Below, piece after piece: positions 45,605 through 54,521 of a DNA stretch of 64,000 nt (position 1 is the first letter of the stretch; each line of letters opens with the position of its first letter). The notes beneath the pieces are model-generated. The model saw only the letters and a program-made list of their open reading frames with translations, did not search any database and was not told the origin of the DNA. The stretch is taken from NCBI RefSeq assembly GCF_003020125.1, contig NZ_PYFW01000001.1, positions 1,178,001 to 1,242,000 on the forward strand, in the 5' to 3' direction. The position numbers were made by a program, and so were the translations under genes. The DNA comes from Bradyrhizobium sp. MOS003 (GTDB taxonomy: Bacteria; Pseudomonadota; Alphaproteobacteria; Rhizobiales; Xanthobacteraceae).

Positions 45605-45973
45605 ATGGATACGGATCGGATTGTTGGAGCGGCCAAGGACTACGCAGGTAAGGCGGAAAGCGCGATCGGAGACATCGCGGGCGATTCCAAGACGCAGGCA
45701 TCGGGCAAGGCGCGGGAAGCCGCGGGCACCGTGCAGAATCTCTACGGTCAGGCCAAGGACGCCGTGCGCGACGCCACGGACACCGCGGCCAGCTACGCCA
45801 AGGACGCCTATGACAACAGCGGCGACACTTTCCGCGACGGGTCGCAGGCGATTGCCCAGAAGGTGAAGGACAACCCGCTCGGCGCGCTGATGGTTGCCGG
45901 CGGTATCGGCTTCGCGCTGGCGCTGCTGATGGCGCGCCCCGCCCGCCGTCCGCCGCAGCGCTGGCGTTATTGA
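45605..45973 (+). CDS. CsbD-like protein with C-terminal DUF883-type membrane anchor
   Basis: A 122-residue protein. The first 60 or so residues have the CsbD pattern (MDTDRIVGAAKDYAGKAESAI, then a second GKAREAAGTVQNLYGQAKDA block). The C-terminal part (DNPLGALMVAGGIGFALALLMARPARR) is a membrane anchor as in DUF883 proteins. CsbD proteins are general-stress proteins of unknown action. The fusion would tether the CsbD part to the membrane. A likely EcfG promoter precedes it. Confidence 0.85.
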   Translation: MDTDRIVGAAKDYAGKAESAIGDIAGDSKTQASGKAREAAGTVQNLYGQAKDAVRDATDTAASYAKDAYDNSGDTFRDGSQAIAQKVKDNPLGALMVAGGIGFALALLMARPARRPPQRWRY

Positions 45974-45995
45974 CCCCAGTAAGGCAACGTCTCTC

Positions 45996-46130
45996 GGGCC
46001 CCGGACGCAATGCGGCGTGCAACGCCGCTTTGCAGAGCCGGGGCCCATTCTTTTGCGAATGTGGTGACGAGTCGGGTCCCGGCTCTGCCTCACATCACCA
46101 AGATGTGCAGCTGGGCGTCCGGGACACGGG
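45996..46130. repeat. Intergenic inverted repeat (GGGCCCCGG type)
   Basis: GGGCCCCGG (45996-46004) pairs with CCGGGGCCC (46038-46046), with an inner GCGGCGT/ACGCCGC pair. A further GGTCCCGG...CCGGGAC-type part runs to about 46130. It lies between the convergent CsbD and SGNH genes and may stop transcription from both sides. Confidence 0.7.
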
Positions 46131-46137
46131 CCCTTGC

Positions 46138-47847
46138 TTACCGGAACACCTCGGCCGAGCGCCCGACGTTACCCGGCGGACGCGGAATCCCCGGATTGGC
46201 GTTCGGATTTGGGTTGCGCGGCGCAGGCGCCAATTGACGCGGCGCAGGCCCCGGCTGTGGCGAACCGAAGCCGAAGAAATCACGCATCGACGGTTGGGTC
46301 TGTGCCGGCTGCTGCACCGGCGGCTTCTTGGGTGCGAGCTTTTGGGGCGCGATCACCGCGGCTGCGCCCGGCGCGGGGGAAGCCGCACCGCCATCAGGCG
46401 TCGTCGCGGCAACGGGCGTATCGCCCTTGGCCTGCTCGCGGCCGACTTCGCGGCGGGGCCAGGCGTAATCGTCAGCACGGCCGGCCGGAGCCGCCAGCGG
46501 CTCACCCTTGACCATCGTCTTTGCAGCCAGCGCGTCGACGGCGGCGGGACGCGAGCCCGGGCCACCGAGCAATTGATCGGCCGAGATCGAGGCTGCAACC
46601 AGCGGCACGATCGGCCCCGCCAGCGGCCGCGGTGCGGGCTTGCCGGGCTCGGCGCTGGTGTCCGGCGTCGCCGGCTCGCTCGGCAGCGCGATCGGGCCGG
46701 AGCGTCCTGCCAGGAGGCGCGTAATCTCGCGCTCGACATAGTGCGCCAGTTTGCGCGCGCCGGGCTTGGTGAAGTAAACGCCGTCACCGCTGCGGAGCTG
46801 GCGGATCTGACCTTCGAAGTCCGGGCCCTTCTGCAGGAAGCGGCCGGCCTCATCGACAAAACCGTCCCAGACATCGACATAGGTGATGCCGGCTTTGGCT
46901 GCGCCTTCACGATAGAGCGAATCCAGGAACAGCATGTCCGCGGTGCCCTTCGGGCCGCGGATCGCAGGCAGGCCGACCCAGAGCACCGGCACGCCCTTGC
47001 TCTTGAGGACGCCCGCGAGCTCTTCGATCTTCTTGCCGTAAAGCTCGACCCAGCGCTCGTCGCGGAATTCGTAGAGGCCGTTCGGATTGCGCGCGGTCTT
47101 CTCCGGCGCGGCCGCCGGCGTGTCGGCGTTGTCGGCATCGTCCTGCGGCAGATCGGCATCGGCAGGCTTGTCGTCCGGCTTGGCGGCGGTGTCGTTGCCG
47201 GGCTTGGCGTCCGCCGGCTTCGCTGGCTGTTTGGCGCGCGCGCCCTTGTCGTTCTTCTTGTCCTTGTCTGCGGCGGGCTTGTCCGTCTTGTCGGCGGCCG
47301 GCTCGCGGATCGCGCTGCGGTCGTTGAGGCCCAGCATGACGACGATCACGTCGGGCTTTTCGGTCTCGAGGATGCCCCTTGCGGCAGCCGTCCAATCCGC
47401 GGGCTCGCCGCGCGGCTGGTACCTGATCAGGCCCGACGTAGTCTTGTGCTTGCGGATCACGCCCATGTCGGGCTGCTCGGTGTAGGCGTCTTCCAGACCA
47501 TAAGCGAGCCAGTCGGCCATGGCGTCGCCGATCACCAGCACGTTCTTCTCGGGGATGGTGTCGCGCTTGGCGGGCGAGGGCGCGCGCGAAAAATCCTGGC
47601 GCGGCGCTTGCGGCTGTTGCTGCTGGAACGGTGCAAAGAAGTCGCCGCCAAACCAGCCGCCGCCTCCTCCACCGCCGCGTTGTGGCGGCGGCGCCTGGCG
47701 TTGCGGCGGGCCGCCGAAGCCGGGGAAGTTGAAGAATTGCGCCGAGGCGGGCCCCGCGACCGAGACCAGAATCGCAAGCGCCGTCCCCAGCGCGATCAGC
47801 GGGCCGGTCTCAGTCAGCACCTTGAACAGGGACTTGGGCTTCGACAT
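46138..47847 (-). CDS. DUF459 SGNH-fold envelope protein, probably lacking catalytic residues
   Basis: A 569-residue protein with an N-terminal membrane anchor or signal (GPLIALGTALAILVSVAGPASA), a Gly/Pro/Gln-rich stretch (40-90), and an SGNH/DUF459 domain (about 100-375). The Lys/Ala/Asp/Pro-rich insert at 185-250 and the Pro/Ala-rich tail (400-569) are low in complexity. Block I reads IGDAMADW (A109 where Ser is expected). Block III GLND is present, but block V reads DGVYFT (Y358 where His is expected). It may bind a glycan rather than hydrolyse an ester. Confidence 0.82.
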   Translation of the reverse strand: MSKPKSLFKVLTETGPLIALGTALAILVSVAGPASAQFFNFPGFGGPPQRQAPPPQRGGGGGGGWFGGDFFAPFQQQQPQAPRQDFSRAPSPAKRDTIPEKNVLVIGDAMADWLAYGLEDAYTEQPDMGVIRKHKTTSGLIRYQPRGEPADWTAAARGILETEKPDVIVVMLGLNDRSAIREPAADKTDKPAADKDKKNDKGARAKQPAKPADAKPGNDTAAKPDDKPADADLPQDDADNADTPAAAPEKTARNPNGLYEFRDERWVELYGKKIEELAGVLKSKGVPVLWVGLPAIRGPKGTADMLFLDSLYREGAAKAGITYVDVWDGFVDEAGRFLQKGPDFEGQIRQLRSGDGVYFTKPGARKLAHYVEREITRLLAGRSGPIALPSEPATPDTSAEPGKPAPRPLAGPIVPLVAASISADQLLGGPGSRPAAVDALAAKTMVKGEPLAAPAGRADDYAWPRREVGREQAKGDTPVAATTPDGGAASPAPGAAAVIAPQKLAPKKPPVQQPAQTQPSMRDFFGFGSPQPGPAPRQLAPAPRNPNPNANPGIPRPPGNVGRSAEVFR

Positions 47848-48130
47848 GCGATCTCGGGCCAGCGCAATGGGGGTCTAGAACAGGTCCCATATAATACCGG
47901 AATCAGGCCGCAAACGGGCAAATTCCATCGCCATAAATCGCGCGAAGGGGCCGCGGGTCAAGGCCGAGCCGTGCGACGTCGATGGAAACGGTTACCGGCC
48001 GGGAGCCGGGGCGGCGCGGATCGACCCCAATTGTGATCCATCCGACAACCTGAATGATAATTTCGGTATAAAATCCTCCTGTAATTGCAATTATTCCATT
48101 TCAGCAACGTCGATATGTGGAGCCTTAGCC
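47848..48130. other. Divergent intergenic region between the SGNH and haem peroxidase genes
   Basis: These 283 bases contain no gene. The right part is AT-rich, with GGTATAAAAT near 48064 and a perfect 12-bp palindrome TAATTGCAATTA at 48081-48092. These probably belong to the peroxidase promoter. The left part carries a possible TATTATAT -10 for the SGNH gene. Confidence 0.5.
48081..48092. promoter_or_regulatory. Perfect palindrome in the peroxidase promoter region
   Basis: TAATTGCAATTA is a perfect 12-bp palindrome 39 bases before the peroxidase start codon, directly after a TATAAAAT-like element. Such a site could bind a dimeric regulator. The bound protein is unknown. Confidence 0.4.
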
Positions 48131-49894
48131 ATGCAGGACATGACGAAGTCGCGTGCGCAAGCGGAGCAGTTGCTCGATAAGCAAGCGGAGCAGTCCAAGG
48201 CGAAGCGGCCGCAAGGCCATGGACGAGTCGAGCGCGGTCTGGATGCGGTGGCCTACCACCCGGAAGGTTTTGGCCGGTTCGGCCGGATGTTCCCCGAACT
48301 CGCCCGCGCCCGTTTCGGCGACACCCTGTCTCAGGAGCAGGAGGTCATGAAGGCGATCGCCGCCACTATGATCAAGACCGGCGATCTCGGCGCTCCGATC
48401 GACGAGGCAGAGCCGGTGGACGAAAATCCGGCGATCTCGGCGGGCTATACCTATTTCGGGCAGTTCATCGACCACGACATCACCTTCGATCCCGCCTCCG
48501 ACCTCGACCGTGACAATGATCCCAACGCGACCGAGGATTTCCGTACGGCCCGGCTCGATCTCGATTCCATCTACGGGCGCGGACCGGCGGATCAGCCTTA
48601 TCTGTACAATCCGGACCTCACGATCAAGCTGGGCTTCGACAAGACGCCGGCCTACATGAAGGGCAAGAAGCGCTTCGACGTGCAGCGCGCACCGCGCGAC
48701 GAGAGCGGCGAGGTCGACGATGCGCACCAGGATTGTCCCCGTGCCATCATCGGCGACAAGCGCAACGACGAGAACAACATTGTCGTACAGATCCATGCGC
48801 TGTGGCAGCGGTTTCACAACAGGACCATGCTCGATCTCGCCAAGCCCTCGACTGCAAAGGGAAACGAGCGCCCGGGCATCACAGGGCTTGCGGCTTTCAA
48901 CACGGCGCAACGCATCGTGCGTTGGCACTATCAATGGGTGGTTTTGCACGACTTCGTGCGGCGCATCGTCGGGGACAAGATGTTCCACGCCGTCTACAAT
49001 GGCGGCAAGCCGGACATTCAGTTCTACAAGCCGGAAGCCGCGCGCTATCCGTTCATGCCCGTTGAATTCTCGGTCGCGGCCTATCGGTTCGGTCACTCCA
49101 TGGTCCGGCCGAGCTATTCGCTCAGCGCGGCGATACCGCATCAGAAGACGAATTCACTGGATCGGCTGCCCATCTTCAAGCCGAACTTCACCTGCGACGA
49201 TGTGCAGAGCCTGAACGGCTTCCGACCGGCGCCGCCGGAATGGGGCATCGACTGGAGCTTCTTCCTCCCCGATGTGAAAAGCGACTTGCCGAAACCGACG
49301 AAAGAGCTCCCGTTCGGAACTTTCATCCGGCCGCAACCGGCCTATCGGATCGACTCGATGCTTGTCGACCCGCTGGCCAGTTTGCCGGATCTGCGCAATG
49401 AAAGGTCCGATCGCAGGTCGCTGCCGAGCCTGAATCTCCAGCGCGGCATAGCGCTGGGCTTGCCCAGCGGGCAGGCGGTGGCGCGGCGCATGGGTTTGAC
49501 GCCGCTGACCGACGAGCAGCTCTGGATCGACGAGGGAAACCTGACGGACGAGGCCGCGGTGAAGGCACGCCGCGAGATGTTCAAGGCGAATTTCGCCCAG
49601 CTGCATGAGAATGCGCCGCTCTGGTACTACATCTTGCGCGAGGCTGAGCTAACCGATCAGGTCAAGACCGCCTTCGAGGACGACAACAAGAAGAAGCGTA
49701 CGGCAAAGCTCGGCGGCAGCCGGCTGGGCGACGTTGGCGGCCGTATCGTCGCCGAGGTCCTGATCGGTCTCGTGGTCGCTGACAGCCAGTCCTATCTCGT
49801 ACAGGTCCCGAACTGGCGGCCCAAGGTGAAGGACATGTCGGTCCCGGGAGCCAGGTTCGAACTCGCCGACGTCGTGAACTATGTTGACAGCTGA
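48131..49894 (+). CDS. Animal-type haem peroxidase (peroxidase-cyclooxygenase superfamily)
   Basis: A 587-residue protein with the hallmarks of the animal haem peroxidase fold. The distal His is H115 in QFIDHDITFD. The catalytic Arg and nearby Glu are R211 and E214 in GDKRNDENN, and the proximal His is H322 in AAYRFGHSM. No signal peptide is seen, unlike secreted eukaryotic members. Bacterial members of this superfamily oxidise halides, thiocyanate or fatty acids; the substrate here is unknown. An alternative ATG lies at codon 4. It has its own AT-rich promoter region. Confidence 0.9.
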   Translation: MQDMTKSRAQAEQLLDKQAEQSKAKRPQGHGRVERGLDAVAYHPEGFGRFGRMFPELARARFGDTLSQEQEVMKAIAATMIKTGDLGAPIDEAEPVDENPAISAGYTYFGQFIDHDITFDPASDLDRDNDPNATEDFRTARLDLDSIYGRGPADQPYLYNPDLTIKLGFDKTPAYMKGKKRFDVQRAPRDESGEVDDAHQDCPRAIIGDKRNDENNIVVQIHALWQRFHNRTMLDLAKPSTAKGNERPGITGLAAFNTAQRIVRWHYQWVVLHDFVRRIVGDKMFHAVYNGGKPDIQFYKPEAARYPFMPVEFSVAAYRFGHSMVRPSYSLSAAIPHQKTNSLDRLPIFKPNFTCDDVQSLNGFRPAPPEWGIDWSFFLPDVKSDLPKPTKELPFGTFIRPQPAYRIDSMLVDPLASLPDLRNERSDRRSLPSLNLQRGIALGLPSGQAVARRMGLTPLTDEQLWIDEGNLTDEAAVKARREMFKANFAQLHENAPLWYYILREAELTDQVKTAFEDDNKKKRTAKLGGSRLGDVGGRIVAEVLIGLVVADSQSYLVQVPNWRPKVKDMSVPGARFELADVVNYVDS

Positions 49895-49914
49895 GCACCG
49901 GCGCGGCGGCGATT

Positions 49915-51300
49915 TTACCGTCCTCGCAGCCGTTCCAGGGCGTCGGAGGAGGCAAAACCGTCCGCGGGCACTCCGATCGAGGCCTGGAAATTGCGCAGGG
50001 CTTCCCGGGTCTGGCCGCCGAACTGGCCGTCCGGGGTGCCCTTGTAGAAGCCGCGTTGGGCCAGCAGCTGCTGCAGCTCCAGCCGCTCGGTGCGGGACAG
50101 CTCGCGTTCCTGCCGCGGCCAGGGCTGCACGAAGGGCTGCCCTCCGCGCAGGCGGTCGGCGAAATGGCCGATCGCCAGCGCGTAGGCCTCGGCCGGGTTA
50201 TATTTCATGATGACCCGGTAATTCTGCAGCATCAGGAAGCCCGGCCCCTGCGCGCCGGCGGGGGCCAGCAGGTAAGCCTTCTCCGCCGGGTGCGGGAATG
50301 GCTGGCTGGTCGCCCGCTTGAGCCCGAGCTTCTCCCATTGCGCGATCGGCATCGCCTTGGCGCGGTCGGCCAGCATGTAGTTGAAGCCCTGGGGCACCAC
50401 GACCTCGAAGCCCCAGGTCTGGCCGGCCTGCCAGCCGTCTTTCTTGAGGTTGTTGGCGGTCGAGGCAATCAGGTCAGTGGGGTTGTCGACGACGTCGCGC
50501 CTGCCGTCGCCATCGCCATCGACGGCAAAGCGTTTGAAGGCGGTCGGCATGAACTGGGTCGGGCCGAAGGCGCCGGCCCACGAGCCGCGCATCTGCTCCG
50601 GCCTGAGATCGCCGCGGTTGACGATCTCCAGCGCTGACAGGAACTCGTCCTTGAAATAGGCCTGGCGGCGGCCGATGCAGGCCAGCGTCGCGGTCGATTG
50701 CAGCACGCTGCGATCGCCCATCTGCGTCGAGTAATTGGACTCGATGCCCCAGATCGAGGCGATGATGTAACGGTCCACGCCGGTGGCCTTCTCGGTGGCG
50801 TCGAACTGCGCCTTGTATTTGGCAAGCACCTCGCGGCCCTTGGCGAGGCGGTTGTCGTTCACGAGGATGTCGAGATAGTCCCAGATCGACTTGGTGAACT
50901 CCGGCTGCGAGTCCATGAGGTCCATGATGCGCAGATCAGGCGAAAGCCCGGCCGTGAAGCGCTGAAAATTCTCCTGCGTGACGCCGCGCCGCGCGGCATC
51001 GGGCCACATCCCGGCGACGCAATTGCTGAAATTGGAGGCCGCCTCGCGGATCGCCGCGGCCGTCATCAGCGGATGGCCGGAAGCGCCGTCCTCGCCGCTC
51101 CAGGGGAGGGCGCCGCCGGGACCGGGCGGGGCTTGCGAGGGCGCCGGGTTCGCACCTGAGAAGATGCCGCCGAACAGGTTGGACAGGCCGTTCTGCGCCT
51201 GGGCATGCGCGGTTGCGGGAAGCAGCAGCGCGGCCGCCATCATCATCGCGCCGGTCGCCGATACCGTCCGTCTCGCCCGCCCTGTTACCGATTGCATCAT
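49915..51300 (-). CDS. Lytic murein transglycosylase (MltB type) with peptidoglycan-binding domain
   Basis: A 461-residue envelope enzyme. A signal peptide (MMAAALLLPATAHA) is followed by a Pro-rich linker and the SLT_2/MltB catalytic domain, with E187 in SIWGIESNYS and GSWAGAFGPTQFMPTAF. A C-terminal PG-binding domain (about 395-461) contains LQQLLAQRGFYKGTPDGQFG. It cuts the glycan strands of peptidoglycan to 1,6-anhydro products. It is convergent with the peroxidase gene, only 20 bases apart. Confidence 0.94.
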   Translation of the reverse strand: MMQSVTGRARRTVSATGAMMMAAALLLPATAHAQAQNGLSNLFGGIFSGANPAPSQAPPGPGGALPWSGEDGASGHPLMTAAAIREAASNFSNCVAGMWPDAARRGVTQENFQRFTAGLSPDLRIMDLMDSQPEFTKSIWDYLDILVNDNRLAKGREVLAKYKAQFDATEKATGVDRYIIASIWGIESNYSTQMGDRSVLQSTATLACIGRRQAYFKDEFLSALEIVNRGDLRPEQMRGSWAGAFGPTQFMPTAFKRFAVDGDGDGRRDVVDNPTDLIASTANNLKKDGWQAGQTWGFEVVVPQGFNYMLADRAKAMPIAQWEKLGLKRATSQPFPHPAEKAYLLAPAGAQGPGFLMLQNYRVIMKYNPAEAYALAIGHFADRLRGGQPFVQPWPRQERELSRTERLELQQLLAQRGFYKGTPDGQFGGQTREALRNFQASIGVPADGFASSDALERLRGR

Positions 51301-51517
51301 GCCCTATCCGCCGGCTCCAAAAATCCGCCATCAGGAGGCCTGGTTACGGTTGCCAATAGCTTAACAAAGGTGAAATTTTGGTGGCGGCCTTTTTCTTAAC
51401 TCTGCGCGGATGAGGCCCCACATCCGCCTTTGTTGGCGGCTGCAAACAGGCTAGCAAGATGCCATTGCTCCGTTCCCGGCTCCGTTCCATCTGCCCCCCA
51501 GGTATTCGAACAATCCC

Positions 51518-52393
51518 ATGAAAATTCGCAAAGCCGTATTCCCCGTCGCCGGCCTCGGCACCCGCGTCCTGCCCGCCACCAAGGCGATGCCGAAGGAAAT
51601 GCTGACCATCGTCGACAAGCCGCTGATCCAGTACGTCTATGACGAGGCGCGCGAGGCCGGCATCGAGCACTTCATCTTCGTCACCGGCCGCAACAAGAGT
51701 GTCATCGAAGACCATTTCGACCGGATGTACGAGCTCGACGCCACGCTGGCCGCGCGTGGCAAGAAGGCCGAGCAGGACGTCCTGGCGCAGAACCAGCCCG
51801 AAGCCGGCGCCGTCAGCTTCACCCGCCAGCAGGCGCCGCTCGGCCTCGGTCACGCGGTCTGGTGCGCGCGCGACATCGTCGGCAACGAGCCGTTCGCCGT
51901 CGTGCTGCCCGACGAGCTCGTGCTCAACTCGCCCGGCTGCCTCAAGCAGATGATCGATACGGCCTCGACGCTCGGCGAGAAATCCAACCTGGTCGCGGTC
52001 GAGGCGGTGCCCGACCATCTCACCCATCAATACGGCATCTGCGGCGTCGGCAAGCGCAACGGCAAGATGTTCGAGGTCGACGGCATGGTCGAGAAGCCGG
52101 CCAAGGGCACCGCGCCCTCCAATCTCTCCATCACCGGCCGCTACATCCTCCAGCCCGAGATCTTCAAGATCCTCGAAACCCAGGAGCGCGGCGCCGGCGG
52201 CGAGATCCAGCTGACCGACGCCATGATCGGGCTCGCCAAATCGCAGAAATTCTACGGCGTCGAGTTCGAGGGCGAGCGCCATGATTGCGGCTCCAAGCCC
52301 GGCTTCCTCCGCGCCAACATCGCCTACGGCCTGAAGCGCCCCGAACTGCGCGATGGACTGATCGCGGAGATGAAGAAATATCTGGGCGAGTAG
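51518..52393 (+). CDS. galU: UTP-glucose-1-phosphate uridylyltransferase
   Basis: A 291-residue enzyme that makes UDP-glucose from UTP and glucose-1-phosphate for polysaccharide, glucan and LPS synthesis. The nucleotide loop is FPVAGLGTRVLPATKAMPKE at the start. Other family blocks are FVTGRNKSVIEDHFD, LPDELV and GGEIQLTDAM. It is monocistronic, with an upstream region of about 217 bases and an inverted repeat downstream. Confidence 0.97.
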   Translation: MKIRKAVFPVAGLGTRVLPATKAMPKEMLTIVDKPLIQYVYDEAREAGIEHFIFVTGRNKSVIEDHFDRMYELDATLAARGKKAEQDVLAQNQPEAGAVSFTRQQAPLGLGHAVWCARDIVGNEPFAVVLPDELVLNSPGCLKQMIDTASTLGEKSNLVAVEAVPDHLTHQYGICGVGKRNGKMFEVDGMVEKPAKGTAPSNLSITGRYILQPEIFKILETQERGAGGEIQLTDAMIGLAKSQKFYGVEFEGERHDCGSKPGFLRANIAYGLKRPELRDGLIAEMKKYLGE

Positions 52394-52410
52394 CTGCCAC
52401 ACATTCCGCT

Positions 52411-52537
52411 GTCGTCCCCGCGAAGGCGGGGACCCATAGTGCGTGATCCATCGATCGCGTTTGGCAGCAGTACCGAACGACGAGTCTTCGCCAAACTTTT
52501 CCCTGGGGTTATGGGTCCCCGCCTTCGCGGGGACGAC
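52411..52537. repeat. Intergenic inverted repeat with perfect 28-bp arms
   Basis: The arm beginning GTCGTCCCCGCGAAGGCGGG spans 52411-52438, and its exact 28-base reverse complement spans 52510-52537, with about 71 bases between. Each arm holds its own palindrome CCCCGCGAAGGCGGGG. It lies between galU and the convergent diguanylate cyclase gene. This is a common dispersed element of the lineage. Confidence 0.9.
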
Positions 52538-52588
52538 ACCGAGACTGTTGCGAATTGCGTCGCGCTCAACCGCGCTGAGTAGCGTGTC

Positions 52589-54085
52589 TCACGCCACCAG
52601 CGACAGCTTCGGCAGGCTCGCGACCACCGACTGATTCCGTCCGCCGGCCTTCGCCGCATAGAGCGCCTTGTCGGCGGCAGCGACCAGGATCGCCCAATCC
52701 ATGCCGGTGGTGGGAACGAGGCTGGCGACGCCGCAGGACACCGTCGAAATCACCTCGTCGTCGGACCAGCCCTGCACCTTGGCGCGGATCGTCTCGGCGA
52801 CCTTGAAGGCGTCGGTGGCAGACGTGTTCGGCAGCAGCACGGCGAATTCCTCGCCGCCATAGCGCGCGGCGCAGTCGCCGGCCCGGCTTACCGAATCGGA
52901 AATGCAGATGGCGATGCCGACCAGCACCTGGTCGCCGGCCTGGTGGCCGAACGTGTCGTTGTAGGCCTTGAAGTGATCGGCATCGATCATCAACAGCGCG
53001 ACCGGCGCCTTCTGGCGCATGGCGCGCCGCCATTCGACATCGATGACGGAATCGAACTTGCGGCGGTTTCGCAGGCCGGTGAGCGCGTCCGTCGTCGCCA
53101 TCTCCTCGAGCTTGCGCTCGGCCTCGGCGCGGCGGCCGATCTCGCGCGCGAGCACGAGCGTCGATCCCAGCACGAACAGGATGAGCGCCACCACCACGGC
53201 ACCGATCCGGTAAGCCTCCTTCCGCCACAGCTCGAACACTGCGCTCAAGGGCTTGCCGGCAACGACGAACAGCGGGCTGGTGCCGCTGCTTCGAACATAC
53301 AGCCTCGGGGTCGTGTCGACGGGACCCTGGCCGGCATAGGCGCCGCCGACGCGCAGATTGTCCGCCTTCCAGTCCTGGCGCGTGCCGAGGTTCTTGCCGA
53401 TCACGTCGAGATCGAACGGCCGCCGCATCATGATGGTGCGGTCGCGGTTGAGCACGGTGATGGTATCTTCGGGGCCGAGGTTCAGCCGATCGAACAATTC
53501 GTGGAAATAGCTGAAGCGGATCGAACCGGCGACGACGCCCATGAAGCCGCCATCGGTGTCGTTGATGCGCCGGCTCAGCACGATCGAATAGGCGCCGCGA
53601 AACAGCATGGGACGGCTGACGAACAGTCCGGCTCCGGGGTTGTCGCGATGGACCTTGAAGTAGTCCTCCTCGCTCCGGTTCTCCGGTGCAGGATCGAGCG
53701 TGGAGGCGTCGATCGTCAGCCTGCCCCCGGCATCGAACACCTGGATGGCGCCGAAATGCCGGGCGGTCATGGCATGGTCGAACAGGATCAGGTGCTGGAT
53801 CGGCTTCGAGACGGTTGCCAGCTCGGGCAGCAGCATGTTGCTGGCGACCGCCTTCAGAGACAGATCGTAGATCTCGATGTTGCGGCCGATGTCGGACTCG
53901 ATGGTCGTCGCCAGGTTCTCCAGCGTCTGGCGGGCGAGCGCCTCCTCGCCGCGGCGCATGTCGAGCATGACGTTGACGCAAATGGCGGAAAAGCCGATCA
54001 CCGTCACCACGGACGAGATGATCAGCAGTTTCGCCGAAATCCGCCACGGCCGCCGGGCCGTGACGTCGCGCCATCCAGACAGCAT
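52589..54085 (-). CDS. Membrane diguanylate cyclase with periplasmic Cache-type sensor
   Basis: A 498-residue protein. TM1 (about 18-38) and TM2 (near 285-305) flank a dCache-like periplasmic sensor, and a GGDEF domain follows. The active-site motif is GGEEF in ARYGGEEFAVLL. An inhibitory-site RxxD (RAGD) lies five residues before it, so product feedback is expected. It should make cyclic di-GMP. The start MLSGWRDVTA is preferred; an upstream ATG would add 24 residues without a membrane feature. Confidence 0.92.
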   Translation of the reverse strand: MLSGWRDVTARRPWRISAKLLIISSVVTVIGFSAICVNVMLDMRRGEEALARQTLENLATTIESDIGRNIEIYDLSLKAVASNMLLPELATVSKPIQHLILFDHAMTARHFGAIQVFDAGGRLTIDASTLDPAPENRSEEDYFKVHRDNPGAGLFVSRPMLFRGAYSIVLSRRINDTDGGFMGVVAGSIRFSYFHELFDRLNLGPEDTITVLNRDRTIMMRRPFDLDVIGKNLGTRQDWKADNLRVGGAYAGQGPVDTTPRLYVRSSGTSPLFVVAGKPLSAVFELWRKEAYRIGAVVVALILFVLGSTLVLAREIGRRAEAERKLEEMATTDALTGLRNRRKFDSVIDVEWRRAMRQKAPVALLMIDADHFKAYNDTFGHQAGDQVLVGIAICISDSVSRAGDCAARYGGEEFAVLLPNTSATDAFKVAETIRAKVQGWSDDEVISTVSCGVASLVPTTGMDWAILVAAADKALYAAKAGGRNQSVVASLPKLSLVA

Positions 54086-54239
54086 CTTTTGCTCCCGATC
54101 CTGATGGATGCGCCCGAAAGCTTGAGTAGTGTTTAAGGAAGGACGGCGCTGCCGCAATGAGTTAAGGATCGGTTTACACCGGTCACGGTTTTGGGCAGAC
54201 CTCGATGGGACCGTCGGGGGTTCGGGCGAGAGGACGATT

Positions 54240-54509
54240 GTGAACGACTACGACGCGTTGCGCGACTATCTGCTGCGGCAGAAGCAGGCCGAATTCGTCC
54301 TGAGCTTCGAGCAGATCGAGGAGATCATCGGCGCCGCCCTCCCGCGCGCGGCCAACCGTGCCTCATGGTGGGATACCTCGCGCAGCCCGGATATTCAGAT
54401 GCCGCAGCGCGAAGCCTGCCTCGCTGCAGGCTTCAAGGCCGTGCGGATGCCGGACGGCCAGACCGTGCGGTTCACGAAGATGAAGAGCGAGCGACGCAGG
54501 CCGGGCTGA
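54240..54509 (+). CDS. DUF7662 protein
   Basis: An 89-residue protein beginning with GTG: (M)NDYDALRDYLLRQKQ. The pattern FVLSFEQIEEIIGAALPRAA followed by ASWWDTSRSPDIQMPQREAC and GFKAVRMPDGQTVRFTK is typical of DUF7662, a small domain seen alone or next to restriction-like genes. The GTG start is supported by a GAGAGGA site 5 bases upstream; the longer frame from 54129 would cross the promoter region of the divergent cyclase gene. The function is unknown. Confidence 0.75.
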   Translation: MNDYDALRDYLLRQKQAEFVLSFEQIEEIIGAALPRAANRASWWDTSRSPDIQMPQREACLAAGFKAVRMPDGQTVRFTKMKSERRRPG

Positions 54510-54521
54510 CGCGTCGGGATC

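Noticed and set aside
45970..48036. 688-codon open frame on the plus strand
   Set aside because: It lies antisense to the SGNH protein, is Arg-rich and has no domain. The minus-strand protein has a signal segment and conserved motifs.
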